Below, in pieces: positions 1 through 6,450 of a DNA stretch of 18,050 nucleotides. Source of the DNA: Clostridia bacterium. GTDB taxonomy: Bacteria > Bacillota > Clostridia > Oscillospirales > Acutalibacteraceae. Location: contig JAFOCH010000026.1 of assembly GCA_017381395.1 (NCBI GenBank), forward strand, positions 1-18,050. Direction: 5' to 3'. The translations under genes were made by a program, and so were the position numbers. How positions within the stretch are numbered: position 1 is the first letter of the stretch; each line of letters begins with the position of its first letter. The notes under the pieces are model-generated. The model was not told the origin of the DNA. It did no database searches and worked only from the letters and a program-made list of their open reading frames with translations.

Positions 1-1
1 C

Positions 2-448
2 GATTTTGCGATGGTTGCCTTTGACCTTAAAAACACACTCACCGACAACGGCACGGTTTCGCGCGGAATTTGTGAGCTTGACGGCGATATGCTCAAAAGC
101 GTAACCGAAATCACAAAAATCAAGGATATGAAATACACCGATGACGGCGAAAACTGGACCGAGCTTCCCGAGAATACCCTCGCATCAATGAATTTCTGGG
201 GCTTTACGACCGAGCTTTTCCCCGCGTTAAAGGCGGATTTCGATAACTTCCTTAATACAGCAGACCTTCAAAAGGACGAATTTTATCTCCCCTTTGCCGC
301 CGACAAGATGCTAAAAGAAGGCACCGCAACCGTAAAGGTGCTTCAAAGCCACGACAAATGGTACGGTATGACCTATCGCGAGGACTCCGACTCGGTAAAG
401 GCCGCTCTGGCAAAGAAGATTGAAAATGGCGAATACAACGGAATTTAA
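2..448 (+). CDS. Sugar-phosphate nucleotidyltransferase-like protein, C-terminal fragment
   Basis: The reading frame is open from the first bases of the window, so the true start lies upstream; the ATG at 11 is only an internal methionine. About 148 residues are visible. From memory of the family, the phrases TLTDNGTVSRGIC, LASMNFWGFTTELF and TVKVLQSHDKWYGMTY resemble the C-terminal half of MobA-like/NDP-sugar nucleotidyltransferases of Clostridia, which load a sugar phosphate or similar small molecule with a nucleotide in the cytoplasm. The N-terminal nucleotide-binding part (GxGSRxGG type) is outside the window, so the activity cannot be confirmed. The gene ends with TAA, 44 nt before the chosen uvrC start, and no terminator lies between them, so the two are probably co-transcribed. 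Confidence 0.6.
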   Translation, partial: DFAMVAFDLKNTLTDNGTVSRGICELDGDMLKSVTEITKIKDMKYTDDGENWTELPENTLASMNFWGFTTELFPALKADFDNFLNTADLQKDEFYLPFAADKMLKEGTATVKVLQSHDKWYGMTYREDSDSVKAALAKKIENGEYNGI

Positions 449-492
449 TCGACGATAACTTGAACTTTTTTATAAAGGCGGGTGACGAAAAA

Positions 493-2325
493 ATGGCTGA
501 TGAACGACTGAGCCGATTGCTTGCAAAGGCGAGGAGATTGCCCCTCACTCCCGGCGTTTATATTATGAAAAACGAGACGGGTAAAATCATCTATATCGGC
601 AAGGCGAAGAAACTGCAAAACCGCGTCAGTCAGTATTTTGGAACCCAAAATCGTCACGCCGAAAAGGTGCGTCAAATGGTCGAAAACGTCGAGGACTTTG
701 ACTACATCCTCTGCGACAACGAATTTGAGGCGCTGGTGCTTGAATGCTCGCTGATAAAGCAGAATATGCCGAAGTATAACATACTTTTAAAGGACGCGAA
801 GGGCTTTCACTATATCCGCGTGACACCGCCTCCCTACACCACCATCAAGGCGGCAAAAATGATAAAAAATGACGGCGCCGAATACCTCGGCCCGTATTAT
901 TCATCATACGTTGTAAAAAGGTCGGTTGACGCCGCGCTAAAAACCTTTAAGCTACCGCAATGTAACAAAACGGCATCCGATTTTATGAAAAAGCGGGGCG
1001 GTCGTCCCTGCCTCAACTATCACATTGGTCAATGCTCCGCCCCCTGCTGTAACAAGATTAGCAGAGCGGATTATGACGAGGCGGCATCGGCTGCGGTCGA
1101 CTTTCTGAAAAAGGGCAGCAACGACACGGTAAAGCTGCTCACGGCTCAAATGAATGAAGCCGCCGAGCGACTCGAATTCGAGAGGGCGGCTCGGCTTCGC
1201 GACCAAATAAACGCCCTCAAAGGAATGGGCGAAAAGCAAAAGGTGGTCGAGTCGGCGATTGCCGAGCAGGACATCATCGCCCTTGCCAATTACGAGGAAA
1301 AATGCTGCGTAGAGGTATTCCGTTTTCGTGGCGGTTTGCTTACCGATAGAGAAAACTTTTTCTTTGACGGGTACGATGACGATAGCCAAATGCGGTATGA
1401 ATTTGTACTCGGCTTTTACTCAGGTGGCACAGAAATTCCGCGACGGCTTACCCTCGACGGAGAGGTTGCCGACCGCGAGCTTATCGAACGCTTTTTGACC
1501 GAAAAACTGGGTAAAAAGGTGAGCATCACCATACCAAAAAAGGGCGAACAATTACACCTCGTAAATATGTGCAAGGAAAACGCCGAGGAGCATCTCGCCG
1601 ACAAGCTCGGCAAGCGCACCCACAGTACAGCCGCACTCGACGAGCTTAAAAAGCTGCTCGGACTCAAAAAAATTCCCCGAATTATCGAATCGTACGACAT
1701 TTCGCACACCGCAGGTGACGACATTGTAGCGGGAATGGTAGTATTCAAGGACGGAGTTCCTTTTAAAAGCGGATACAGAAAATTTGCGATTAAGACACTT
1801 TTAAACCAGGACGACTGCGCCGCCATGGCCGAGGTTATCGAACGGCGAATACTCGAATATAAAAAGGGTGAGGACGGCTATTTCCGTAACCTTCCCGACC
1901 TCATTCTGCTCGACGGTGGACGAGGTCAAGTGGAGGCTGTCGGCACCATTTTGTCAAAACACGGGATTGACGTGGCGCTATTCGGGCTGGTCAAGGACGA
2001 CAAGCACCGAACCCGCGCCGTAGTTTCGTCCAGCGGCGAAATTGCACTCAAATCAACCAAAGCCGCCTATACCCTCGCCGCGACCATTCAGGAAGAGGTC
2101 CACCGCTTTGCCATCGGCTATCACCACAAAAAAAGGTCAGCAAAGGTCGGCTCCTCGCTGACAAAAATCGACGGGATCGGCGAAATGAGGGCAAAGGCAC
2201 TTCTCCGTCACTTTGGCACGATTGAGAATATAAGTCACGCCGAAATCGACGATATTCTGCGAGTAAAGGGCATGAATTACACGGCCGCAAGGTCAATATA
2301 CGACTATTTTAGAAAAAACAGTTGA
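493..2325 (+). CDS. uvrC: UvrABC system protein C (excinuclease subunit)
   Basis: UvrC makes the 3' and 5' incisions around bulky DNA lesions after UvrA/UvrB recognition. The 610-residue product has the usual full length. Visible domains are a GIY-YIG nuclease at about 21-95 (GVYIM...IIYIGKAKKLQNR), an iron-sulfur cysteine set (C157, C173, C181, C185) of the UvrC type, a UVR motif at about 215-245 (LEFERAARLRDQI), an RNase H-like nuclease with the expected triad D402 (YDISH), D474 (ILLDGG) and H537 (EEVHRFA), and C-terminal helix-hairpin-helix motifs at about 555-605 (IDGIGEMRAKALL). The ATG at 493 is preferred because AAGGCGGGTGA lies just upstream. An in-frame TTG at 460 would add 11 residues but has no ribosome site. 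All catalytic residues are present. The stop codon overlaps the -35 box of the next promoter. Confidence 0.97.
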   Translation: MADERLSRLLAKARRLPLTPGVYIMKNETGKIIYIGKAKKLQNRVSQYFGTQNRHAEKVRQMVENVEDFDYILCDNEFEALVLECSLIKQNMPKYNILLKDAKGFHYIRVTPPPYTTIKAAKMIKNDGAEYLGPYYSSYVVKRSVDAALKTFKLPQCNKTASDFMKKRGGRPCLNYHIGQCSAPCCNKISRADYDEAASAAVDFLKKGSNDTVKLLTAQMNEAAERLEFERAARLRDQINALKGMGEKQKVVESAIAEQDIIALANYEEKCCVEVFRFRGGLLTDRENFFFDGYDDDSQMRYEFVLGFYSGGTEIPRRLTLDGEVADRELIERFLTEKLGKKVSITIPKKGEQLHLVNMCKENAEEHLADKLGKRTHSTAALDELKKLLGLKKIPRIIESYDISHTAGDDIVAGMVVFKDGVPFKSGYRKFAIKTLLNQDDCAAMAEVIERRILEYKKGEDGYFRNLPDLILLDGGRGQVEAVGTILSKHGIDVALFGLVKDDKHRTRAVVSSSGEIALKSTKAAYTLAATIQEEVHRFAIGYHHKKRSAKVGSSLTKIDGIGEMRAKALLRHFGTIENISHAEIDDILRVKGMNYTAARSIYDYFRKNS

Positions 2326-2350
2326 CAAAAACTATCGAATAATGTATTAT
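2322..2350 (+). promoter_or_regulatory. Sigma-A promoter of the 44-residue peptide gene
   Basis: A perfect -35 TTGACA at 2322-2327 and a -10 TATTAT at 2345-2350 are separated by exactly 17 nt. The -35 overlaps the uvrC stop codon. The predicted start of transcription is near 2357, about 35 nt before the peptide start codon. Confidence 0.8.
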
Positions 2351-2391
2351 AAATTTGTTAATTTATAAATTTAGAGAAGGATTGATTATAT

Positions 2392-2526
2392 ATGAAAAAG
2401 TATTTTGCACCCGAAATGAACCTCGTTGAATACGAAGTTGACGACATTATGACCATCAGCGAAACAGTCGGAGAGGATAATTTGCCCACTGCTCCTGGAA
2501 TCGAAGACTCTGTCGATCAGCTTTAA
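2392..2526 (+). CDS. Small 44-residue peptide, unknown function
   Basis: This short open frame (MKKYFAPEMNLVEYEVDDIM at its start, then ISETVGEDNLPTAPGIEDSV) has AGAGAAGG 11 nt upstream of ATG, a near-consensus promoter and its own terminator, so it is an independent gene. The product is acidic after residue 10, contains no cysteine and has no signal peptide or membrane segment. The pattern MKKY.xPEM.xVEx.xxDDI resembles small hypothetical peptides I associate with gut Clostridia; that recognition is from memory and the function is unknown to me. It could be a peptide precursor (conserved leader, variable tail) or a small regulatory protein. No modifying enzyme lies within the window. Confidence 0.75.
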   Translation: MKKYFAPEMNLVEYEVDDIMTISETVGEDNLPTAPGIEDSVDQL

Positions 2527-2542
2527 TTTTATTACACGATTA

Positions 2543-2590
2543 AAAAAAGAAAACCTCAAAGCCATTATCGGTTTTGAGGTCTTTTTTTAT
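2543..2590. terminator. Bidirectional Rho-independent terminator
   Basis: An 11-bp stem with one G-U pair (2553-2563 with 2570-2580, 6-nt loop) is followed by CTTTTTTTATTTT on the plus strand and, read in reverse, by a T-rich run from the A-rich stretch at 2542-2552. It can end the peptide transcript and the convergent regulator transcript that ends at 2605. Confidence 0.85.
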
Positions 2591-2604
2591 TTTAATTTTT
2601 CAAT

Positions 2605-3225
2605 TCATTTTCCCTTATTTCGACGGAATTTTAATCCCGAAGAGAGTAAAATCATTATCTGGGACGGAATTCCAATGGCGAGAACGAGCCAAAAATACGC
2701 CTTTTGCAAAGATAGAAACAAAACAAGGCATAACGAAATGAGCACCGTCCACAACAAAAGTGATATGATAAGGAAATTTAACTTTTTTCTACCCCAAATT
2801 GAGTTAAAAATGAGGGTGATTATGCAAGAAATAGGCACAGCGAAAACAAACACAAGCCACGCCTTTGACACCCGAAACTCGGTAGAAACACTGATGATAA
2901 CGTAAATTATGGTGGCCGCAAGCCATACAATCATAGTGCTCAGCAAGGTGACTATAAGTCGATTTCGACGCTGACGCTCGGTAAATTCCCGCTTTATTTT
3001 ATTTTCGGCTTGGTGGTCGGCAGAAATGAGATAATCTACCGTAACGCCGAAATGGTCGGCAATCTCCTTTAAAGTAGCGATACTGGGGATTGCATCGCCG
3101 CGTTCCCATTTCGATACCGCCTTATCAGAGTAATTAAGCTTTTCGGCAAGCTGAGCTTGCGTAATATCAGCGGCATGTCGCAAATCAATTATATTTTTGG
3201 CTATAATCGGCTTTAAATCCTCCAC
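2605..3225 (-). CDS. Membrane-anchored Xre-family transcriptional regulator
   Basis: The 206-residue protein begins with a Cro/C1-type helix-turn-helix at about 5-65 (ITQAQLAEKLNYSDKAVSKWERGDAIPSI, then LKEIADHFGVTVDYLI), a DNA-binding domain. A basic segment (KREFTERQRRNR) precedes about four hydrophobic helices between residues 90 and 200 that should anchor it in the membrane. It starts with GTG at 3225: AGGGAG lies 9 nt upstream and the nearby ATG at 3233 is out of frame. It may respond to a membrane or envelope signal, but no ligand domain is recognisable. It is monocistronic: it has its own promoter, ends at a shared terminator and points away from the DegV gene. The target could be its own promoter (inference). 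Confidence 0.88.
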   Translation of the reverse strand: MEDLKPIIAKNIIDLRHAADITQAQLAEKLNYSDKAVSKWERGDAIPSIATLKEIADHFGVTVDYLISADHQAENKIKREFTERQRRNRLIVTLLSTMIVWLAATIIYVIISVSTEFRVSKAWLVFVFAVPISCIITLIFNSIWGRKKLNFLIISLLLWTVLISLCLVLFLSLQKAYFWLVLAIGIPSQIMILLSSGLKFRRNKGK

Positions 3226-3255
3226 AAACTCATCTCCCTTTTTTAATATACCGAT

Positions 3256-3284
3256 ATTATATCACAATATATTTATTTTTTCAA
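3256..3284 (-). promoter_or_regulatory. Promoter of the membrane-anchored Xre regulator
   Basis: On the minus strand TTGAAA (3279-3284) is followed after 17 nt by TATAAT (3256-3261), with an extended -10 TG one base before it. Transcription would begin about 20-25 nt upstream of the GTG start. Confidence 0.8.
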
Positions 3285-3300
3285 CCCCTCTCAGTTTCCC

Positions 3301-3418
3301 ACTCTCCTGACAGTAGATATATAAAAAATTTTCTCTACCGACTAATATTTTTGCAAAAGTCAAGGCGAAAAAAGCTATATATATCAAGCGTTTATGCGTT
3401 TTCTACCAGCAGGAGAGT
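3301..3418. repeat. Imperfect inverted repeat pair in the intergenic region
   Basis: Two 16-nt arms, 3301-3316 (ACTCTCCTGACAGTAG) and 3403-3418 (CTACCAGCAGGAGAGT), are inverted copies with 13 of 16 positions matching. They enclose 86 AT-rich bases with an internal near-palindrome (GACT...TTTTGCAAAAGTC around 3340-3361). Nothing in the stretch looks coding. The rest of the 3226-3633 gap holds only the Xre promoter and the DegV ribosome site; no clear promoter for the DegV gene was found. Confidence 0.5.
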
Positions 3419-3633
3419 TGAAAAATCGTCACTCTACCGTATGAAAACCAAGCATAGAGCCAAAAAAATATTATGTAGGGTGACTTTGCTTTTGCACGGG
3501 TTTAATATTATTATACGGAGATTTTCGGTGCTGCCGATGTCCACCGCCGGTATGATGATAAAACATAGTCCACAAATGCCTAAAACATATCAACAACAAC
3601 TTTACTTTTTTCCGAAAGGATGATTTATTTATC

Positions 3634-4506
3634 ATGAGTAAGTTTAAGATTATTACCGACTCCTCCTGCGACCTGACCTCAGAAATTGCAGAACAGCTCG
3701 AGATTGACGTACTCTGTCTTTCGGTGCTCGCCGAGAACAAGGTGTACAAAAACTATCTGGACGGACGCGAAATCAGTCCGACCGACTACTACAAGATGCT
3801 CCGTGACGGACTGATGGCCAAAACGGCAGCAGCAAATATCGAGGATTTTAACGACATCTTTACAAAATGGCTCGACGAGGGCTATGACATTCTATATCTC
3901 GGATTCTCGTCGGCGCTCAGCGGCACCTTTAACACAGGCAAAATCGTTGCCGACGAAATGAGCGAAAAATACCCCGACAGAAAGATTTACTGCGTGGATA
4001 CCCTTTCAGCATCGCTCGGTCAGGGAATGATGGTGTATTACGCCGCAAATTTGCAGAAAAACGGCGCTTCGATTGACGAGGTGCGCGACTGGGTAGAGGA
4101 AAACAAGCTCAATCAGTCACATCTTTTCACCGTAAATGACCTGCACCATTTGCAAAGAGGCGGCAGAGTATCAAAAACAACCGCCATCATCGGCAGCGCA
4201 CTGGGTGTAAAACCACTGATGCACTGTGACAATGAAGGCAAACTGGTCAAAACAGGTGTCGTTCGCGGACGTCAGGCATCGCTCGACTCTCTGGTCAAGC
4301 GAATGAAGGAAACCATCATCAATGCCGAAGGTCAGACCGTCTTTATCAGCCACGGTGACTGCATCGACGACGCCGAATACGTAAAATCCGAGATTTTGAA
4401 GTCATTGCCGGTAAAAGAGGTTATAATCAACTTTGTCGGTCCGGTAATCGGCACCCACTCGGGACCGGGAACAATGGCACTATTTTTCTTTGCAAGCGAA
4501 AGATAA
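3634..4506 (+). CDS. DegV family protein (fatty-acid-binding, FakB-like)
   Basis: DegV/FakB proteins bind a fatty acid in the cytoplasm and, in characterised cases, present it to the fatty acid kinase FakA for phosphorylation. The 290-residue length is typical. Family motifs are IITDSSCDL near the N-terminus (6-14), the loop SSALSGTFNTG (92-102), the HHLQRGGRVS segment (171-180) and the C-terminal GPVIGTHSGPGTMALFF (269-285). The start is ATG 3634 with AAAGGA 13 nt upstream, a somewhat long spacing. No fakA-like gene is adjacent, which is common since DegV genes are often scattered. The stop lies 8 nt before the folded element at 4515, so that element would be part of the 3' untranslated region if transcription reads through. 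Confidence 0.93.
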   Translation: MSKFKIITDSSCDLTSEIAEQLEIDVLCLSVLAENKVYKNYLDGREISPTDYYKMLRDGLMAKTAAANIEDFNDIFTKWLDEGYDILYLGFSSALSGTFNTGKIVADEMSEKYPDRKIYCVDTLSASLGQGMMVYYAANLQKNGASIDEVRDWVEENKLNQSHLFTVNDLHHLQRGGRVSKTTAIIGSALGVKPLMHCDNEGKLVKTGVVRGRQASLDSLVKRMKETIINAEGQTVFISHGDCIDDAEYVKSEILKSLPVKEVIINFVGPVIGTHSGPGTMALFFFASER

Positions 4507-4514
4507 AAATAAAA

Positions 4515-4788
4515 GAGCGTTCACATAGGGATAATTCGCCTAAAACAGCGCCTTTTTGCAGTCTAATACATTACAACACCGCAGTACTCGACAGCGTTAC
4601 TGCGGTGTTTGCCTTTTATACTATCAAAAATCCATCAGTTTTAGGTGGTTTGCAGTTTTGTAGCAATAAAATTCGGCTCAGTCTGGAAGCTACTAAGCCG
4701 CAGTAATACTTTGTGTATTACAAGGCTTTGTTGCTATGAGTCATATCGAATTTATGCGAAAAACCAATTTCTCCCTATATGAGCGCTC
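4515..4788. repeat. Highly folded 274-bp element with 17-nt terminal inverted repeats (MITE-like or structured RNA)
   Basis: The ends GAGCGTTCACATAGGGA (4515-4531) and TCCCTATATGAGCGCTC (4772-4788) are inverted copies, 15 of 17 positions. Inside, further arms pair: 4533-4538 with 4747-4752; 4539-4546 with 4638-4645 (CCTAAAAC/GTTTTAGG); a perfect 12-bp hairpin 4575-4586/4598-4609; and 4661-4670 with 4727-4736, enclosing hairpins 4674-4682/4692-4700 and 4703-4709/4715-4721, a three-way junction. There is no open frame of note and no clear target-site duplication. It could be a non-autonomous mobile element or a 3' UTR/noncoding RNA. No known RNA family is recognised. Confidence 0.6.
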
Positions 4789-4794
4789 CTAATA

Positions 4795-4826
4795 CGGGGT
4801 TGCTATTAAGCAATCCCGATTTTTTA
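4795..4826 (+). terminator. Rho-independent terminator after the folded element
   Basis: A 10-bp stem with one G-U pair (4795-4804 with 4809-4818, loop ATTA) is followed by ATTTTTTAT. It lies outside the terminal repeats of the folded element and would end the DegV transcript or any RNA made from the element. Confidence 0.88.
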
Positions 4827-4840
4827 TGCACAAAATCGCC

Positions 4841-4869
4841 TTGATTTTTTGATACGGCTATGATAGAAT
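4841..4869 (+). promoter_or_regulatory. Promoter of the manganese riboswitch transcript
   Basis: TTGATT (4841-4846), a 17-nt spacer and TAGAAT (4864-4869) with an extended -10 TGA directly before it. Transcription would start near 4876, about 20 nt before the aptamer. Confidence 0.65.
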
Positions 4870-4895
4870 TGTGCTGTTAGTAAATATACTATATT

Positions 4896-4986
4896 TAAGA
4901 GGGAGTAGCTTGCGGCATTTTCGCTGCGACAAACTGGCGTCAATACGGCTAAAAACCCGCCTTTGTATTAAAAAGCGAGACTCTTA
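4896..4986 (+). promoter_or_regulatory. Manganese (yybP-ykoY) riboswitch aptamer
   Basis: The layout matches the yybP-ykoY aptamer. P1 is TAAGAG (4896-4901) with CTCTTA (4981-4986). The conserved loop GGGAGTAG begins at 4901. P2 is GCGGC/GCTGC (4912-4916/4923-4927). P3 is ACAAA..GGCG (4929-4939) with CGCCTTTGT (4958-4966) and encloses the conserved GTCAATA. The conserved GCGAGAC loop (4975-4981) closes back to P1. This family binds Mn2+ and turns on Mn-efflux genes in characterised cases. The identification is from motif order and spacing; a covariance search would settle it. Confidence 0.9.
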
Positions 4987-5042
4987 TTACTCGGCTTTGC
5001 TTTTTTATAAACGCAAAAGGTGGGTAATAAGCGTCTTTTTTT
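4979..5042 (+). terminator. Riboswitch expression platform: conditional terminator
   Basis: The segment 4979-4992 pairs with 5022-5035 in a 14-position stem (one mismatch; core CTTATTAC/GTAATAAG), continued inside by TTTGC/GCAAA, and is followed by seven T residues. Its 5' arm contains the whole 3' strand of aptamer helix P1 (4981-4986). P1 and the terminator are therefore mutually exclusive, and metal binding that stabilises P1 should allow read-through: an ON switch. Confidence 0.85.
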
Positions 5043-5075
5043 ATATTTCAAACACATAAAAAAGGAGAAACGATA

Positions 5076-6254
5076 ATGGAAATCCTGTACGAAAATCTGC
5101 TTCATATCTCGTGGCAGCAAATTGTCATGTGGTTAATAGGCGGAATTTTGATCTATCTCGCAATTAAAAAGGAAATGGAACCCACCCTTTTGCTCCCGAT
5201 TGGCTTTGGCGCAATTCTGGTCAACCTGCCGCTTTCAGGCGCAATCACCAGATATTTTCAGGGGGAAACAGCCATCAGCCAGGCGGCTTATAACAAGCTG
5301 CTTGCAGAAGGAGCTACCGACATCAGCGTTGAAGAAGGGGCTTTGACCACCCTGTTTGAAGCAGGAATTGCAAACGAATTATTCCCCCTCATTCTATTCA
5401 TCGGTATCGGTGCGATGATCGACTTCGGTCCCCTGCTTTCTAACCCGAAGCTCATGATTTTCGGTGCTGCCGCCCAATTCGGTATCTTCTTTACCCTCTG
5501 TGCCGCATCGATGTTCTTTGGTATTGACGATGCCGCTTCGATAGCAATTATCGGTGCCGCCGACGGTCCGACCTCTATCGTAGTAGCAAACAAGCTCGGC
5601 TCAAACTATTTGGGCGCAATCATGGTTGCGGCATATTCGTATATGGCACTCGTCCCGATTATTCAGCCGCCCGTAATCAAGCTGCTGACAACTAAAAAAG
5701 AGCGTCTGATCCGTATGCCTTATGAGCAAAAAGAGGTTAAAAAGAGCACTCGTATCCTCTTCCCGATCGTAATCACCGTTATCGCAGGACTTGTTGCTCC
5801 GGCATCGGTTTCGCTGGTTGGCTTCCTCATGTTTGGTAACCTCATTCGCGAATGTGGCGTACTCAATTCCCTTTCTGAAACAGCGCAAAAGGTGCTTGCA
5901 AACCTTATCACAATATTCCTCGGTATCACCATCGCATCCCAGATGCAGGCAGAAAACTTCCTTGCACTTGACACATTGCTCATTCTCGGACTCGGTCTTT
6001 TCGCCTTTATTTTCGATACCGCAGGCGGTGTTGTTTTCGCAAAGATTCTCAACCTTTTCCTCAAAAAGAAGGTAAACCCGATGATTGGTGCGGCAGGCAT
6101 CTCTGCATTCCCGATGTCAGGACGAATCGTTCACAAAATGGGACTCGAAGAGGATCCTCAGAACTTCCTGCTCATGCATTCAATCGGCGTAAACGTTTCG
6201 GGTCAGATCGCATCGGTTATCGCAGGCGGTTTGATACTCAACTTCTTTATGTAA
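5076..6254 (+). CDS. OadB-type membrane subunit (sodium ion-translocating decarboxylase beta family), riboswitch-controlled
   Basis: The 392-residue protein is almost entirely hydrophobic and matches the beta subunits of Na+-pumping decarboxylases (OadB, GcdB, MmdB), which move Na+ across the membrane during decarboxylation. Family signatures are IIGAADGPTS (159-167, with D163 corresponding to the key aspartate of OadB), AYSYMALVP (186-194), the region MSGRIVHKMGLEEDP (347-361) and LLMHSIGVNVSGQIAS (365-380). The last motif departs from the usual HAMGPNVAGVIGS form, with V for P and Q for V. AAGGAG stands 8 nt before ATG. No carboxyltransferase or biotin-carrier gene is adjacent. The gene is preceded by a Mn2+ riboswitch and followed 16 nt later by an OadG-like small subunit. 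A metal-linked transport role is an inference. Confidence 0.88.
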   Translation: MEILYENLLHISWQQIVMWLIGGILIYLAIKKEMEPTLLLPIGFGAILVNLPLSGAITRYFQGETAISQAAYNKLLAEGATDISVEEGALTTLFEAGIANELFPLILFIGIGAMIDFGPLLSNPKLMIFGAAAQFGIFFTLCAASMFFGIDDAASIAIIGAADGPTSIVVANKLGSNYLGAIMVAAYSYMALVPIIQPPVIKLLTTKKERLIRMPYEQKEVKKSTRILFPIVITVIAGLVAPASVSLVGFLMFGNLIRECGVLNSLSETAQKVLANLITIFLGITIASQMQAENFLALDTLLILGLGLFAFIFDTAGGVVFAKILNLFLKKKVNPMIGAAGISAFPMSGRIVHKMGLEEDPQNFLLMHSIGVNVSGQIASVIAGGLILNFFM

Positions 6255-6270
6255 GGGAGGAAAAAAGCGT

Positions 6271-6411
6271 ATGAATTTCAATCCAATGGCTTTTGTCGAT
6301 AATCTCTATTATATGGGTATAGGAATGCTCAGCATACTTATCGTTATGGGCGTTCTCATCGTTATCACCGTGCTGCTTAACTGGCTCGGTAAAAAGAGTA
6401 AAAAGAACTAA
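6271..6411 (+). CDS. 46-residue OadG-like single-pass membrane subunit
   Basis: The short frame opens with ATG 10 nt after the strong ribosome site AAGGGAGG (6253-6260) and begins 16 nt after the OadB-type gene. It encodes MNFNPMAFVDNLYYMGIGML, then a single hydrophobic helix (about residues 13-39) and a basic tail (KKSKKN). Size, position directly after the beta-type subunit, the YYMGIGML..VMGVLIVITVLL pattern and the lysine tail suit a minimal OadG/gamma-like subunit, which stabilises the membrane complex in decarboxylase pumps. The long soluble Pro/His-rich tail of classical OadG is missing. Sequence similarity is weak at this length, so the family is inferred mainly from context. Confidence 0.7.
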   Translation: MNFNPMAFVDNLYYMGIGMLSILIVMGVLIVITVLLNWLGKKSKKN

Positions 6412-6450
6412 TATTTTTTAACCATATCGAAAAAGGAGATAGTGGTAAAA

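Noticed and set aside
460..492. TTG start giving uvrC 11 extra residues
   Set aside because: No ribosome site before it; the ATG at 493 has AAGGCGGGTGA upstream and gives the usual UvrC N-terminus.
3351..3623. 90-residue open frame before the DegV gene
   Set aside because: It starts in an AT-rich inverted repeat region without a ribosome site, has a random-looking basic composition and overlaps structured intergenic DNA.
4661..4736. Possible tRNA-like cloverleaf inside the folded element
   Set aside because: The three-way junction has no GTTCRA T-loop, no anticodon-type arm of the right size and no CCA-proximal acceptor; it is not a tRNA.
4515..4788. tmRNA, RNase P or other standard housekeeping RNA
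   Set aside because: None of the diagnostic conserved strings of those RNAs was seen (for example GAGGAAAGTCC of RNase P), and the size and layout do not fit.
4871..5059. 62-residue open frame on the plus strand
   Set aside because: It covers the manganese riboswitch aptamer and its terminator; no ribosome site and no protein-like composition.
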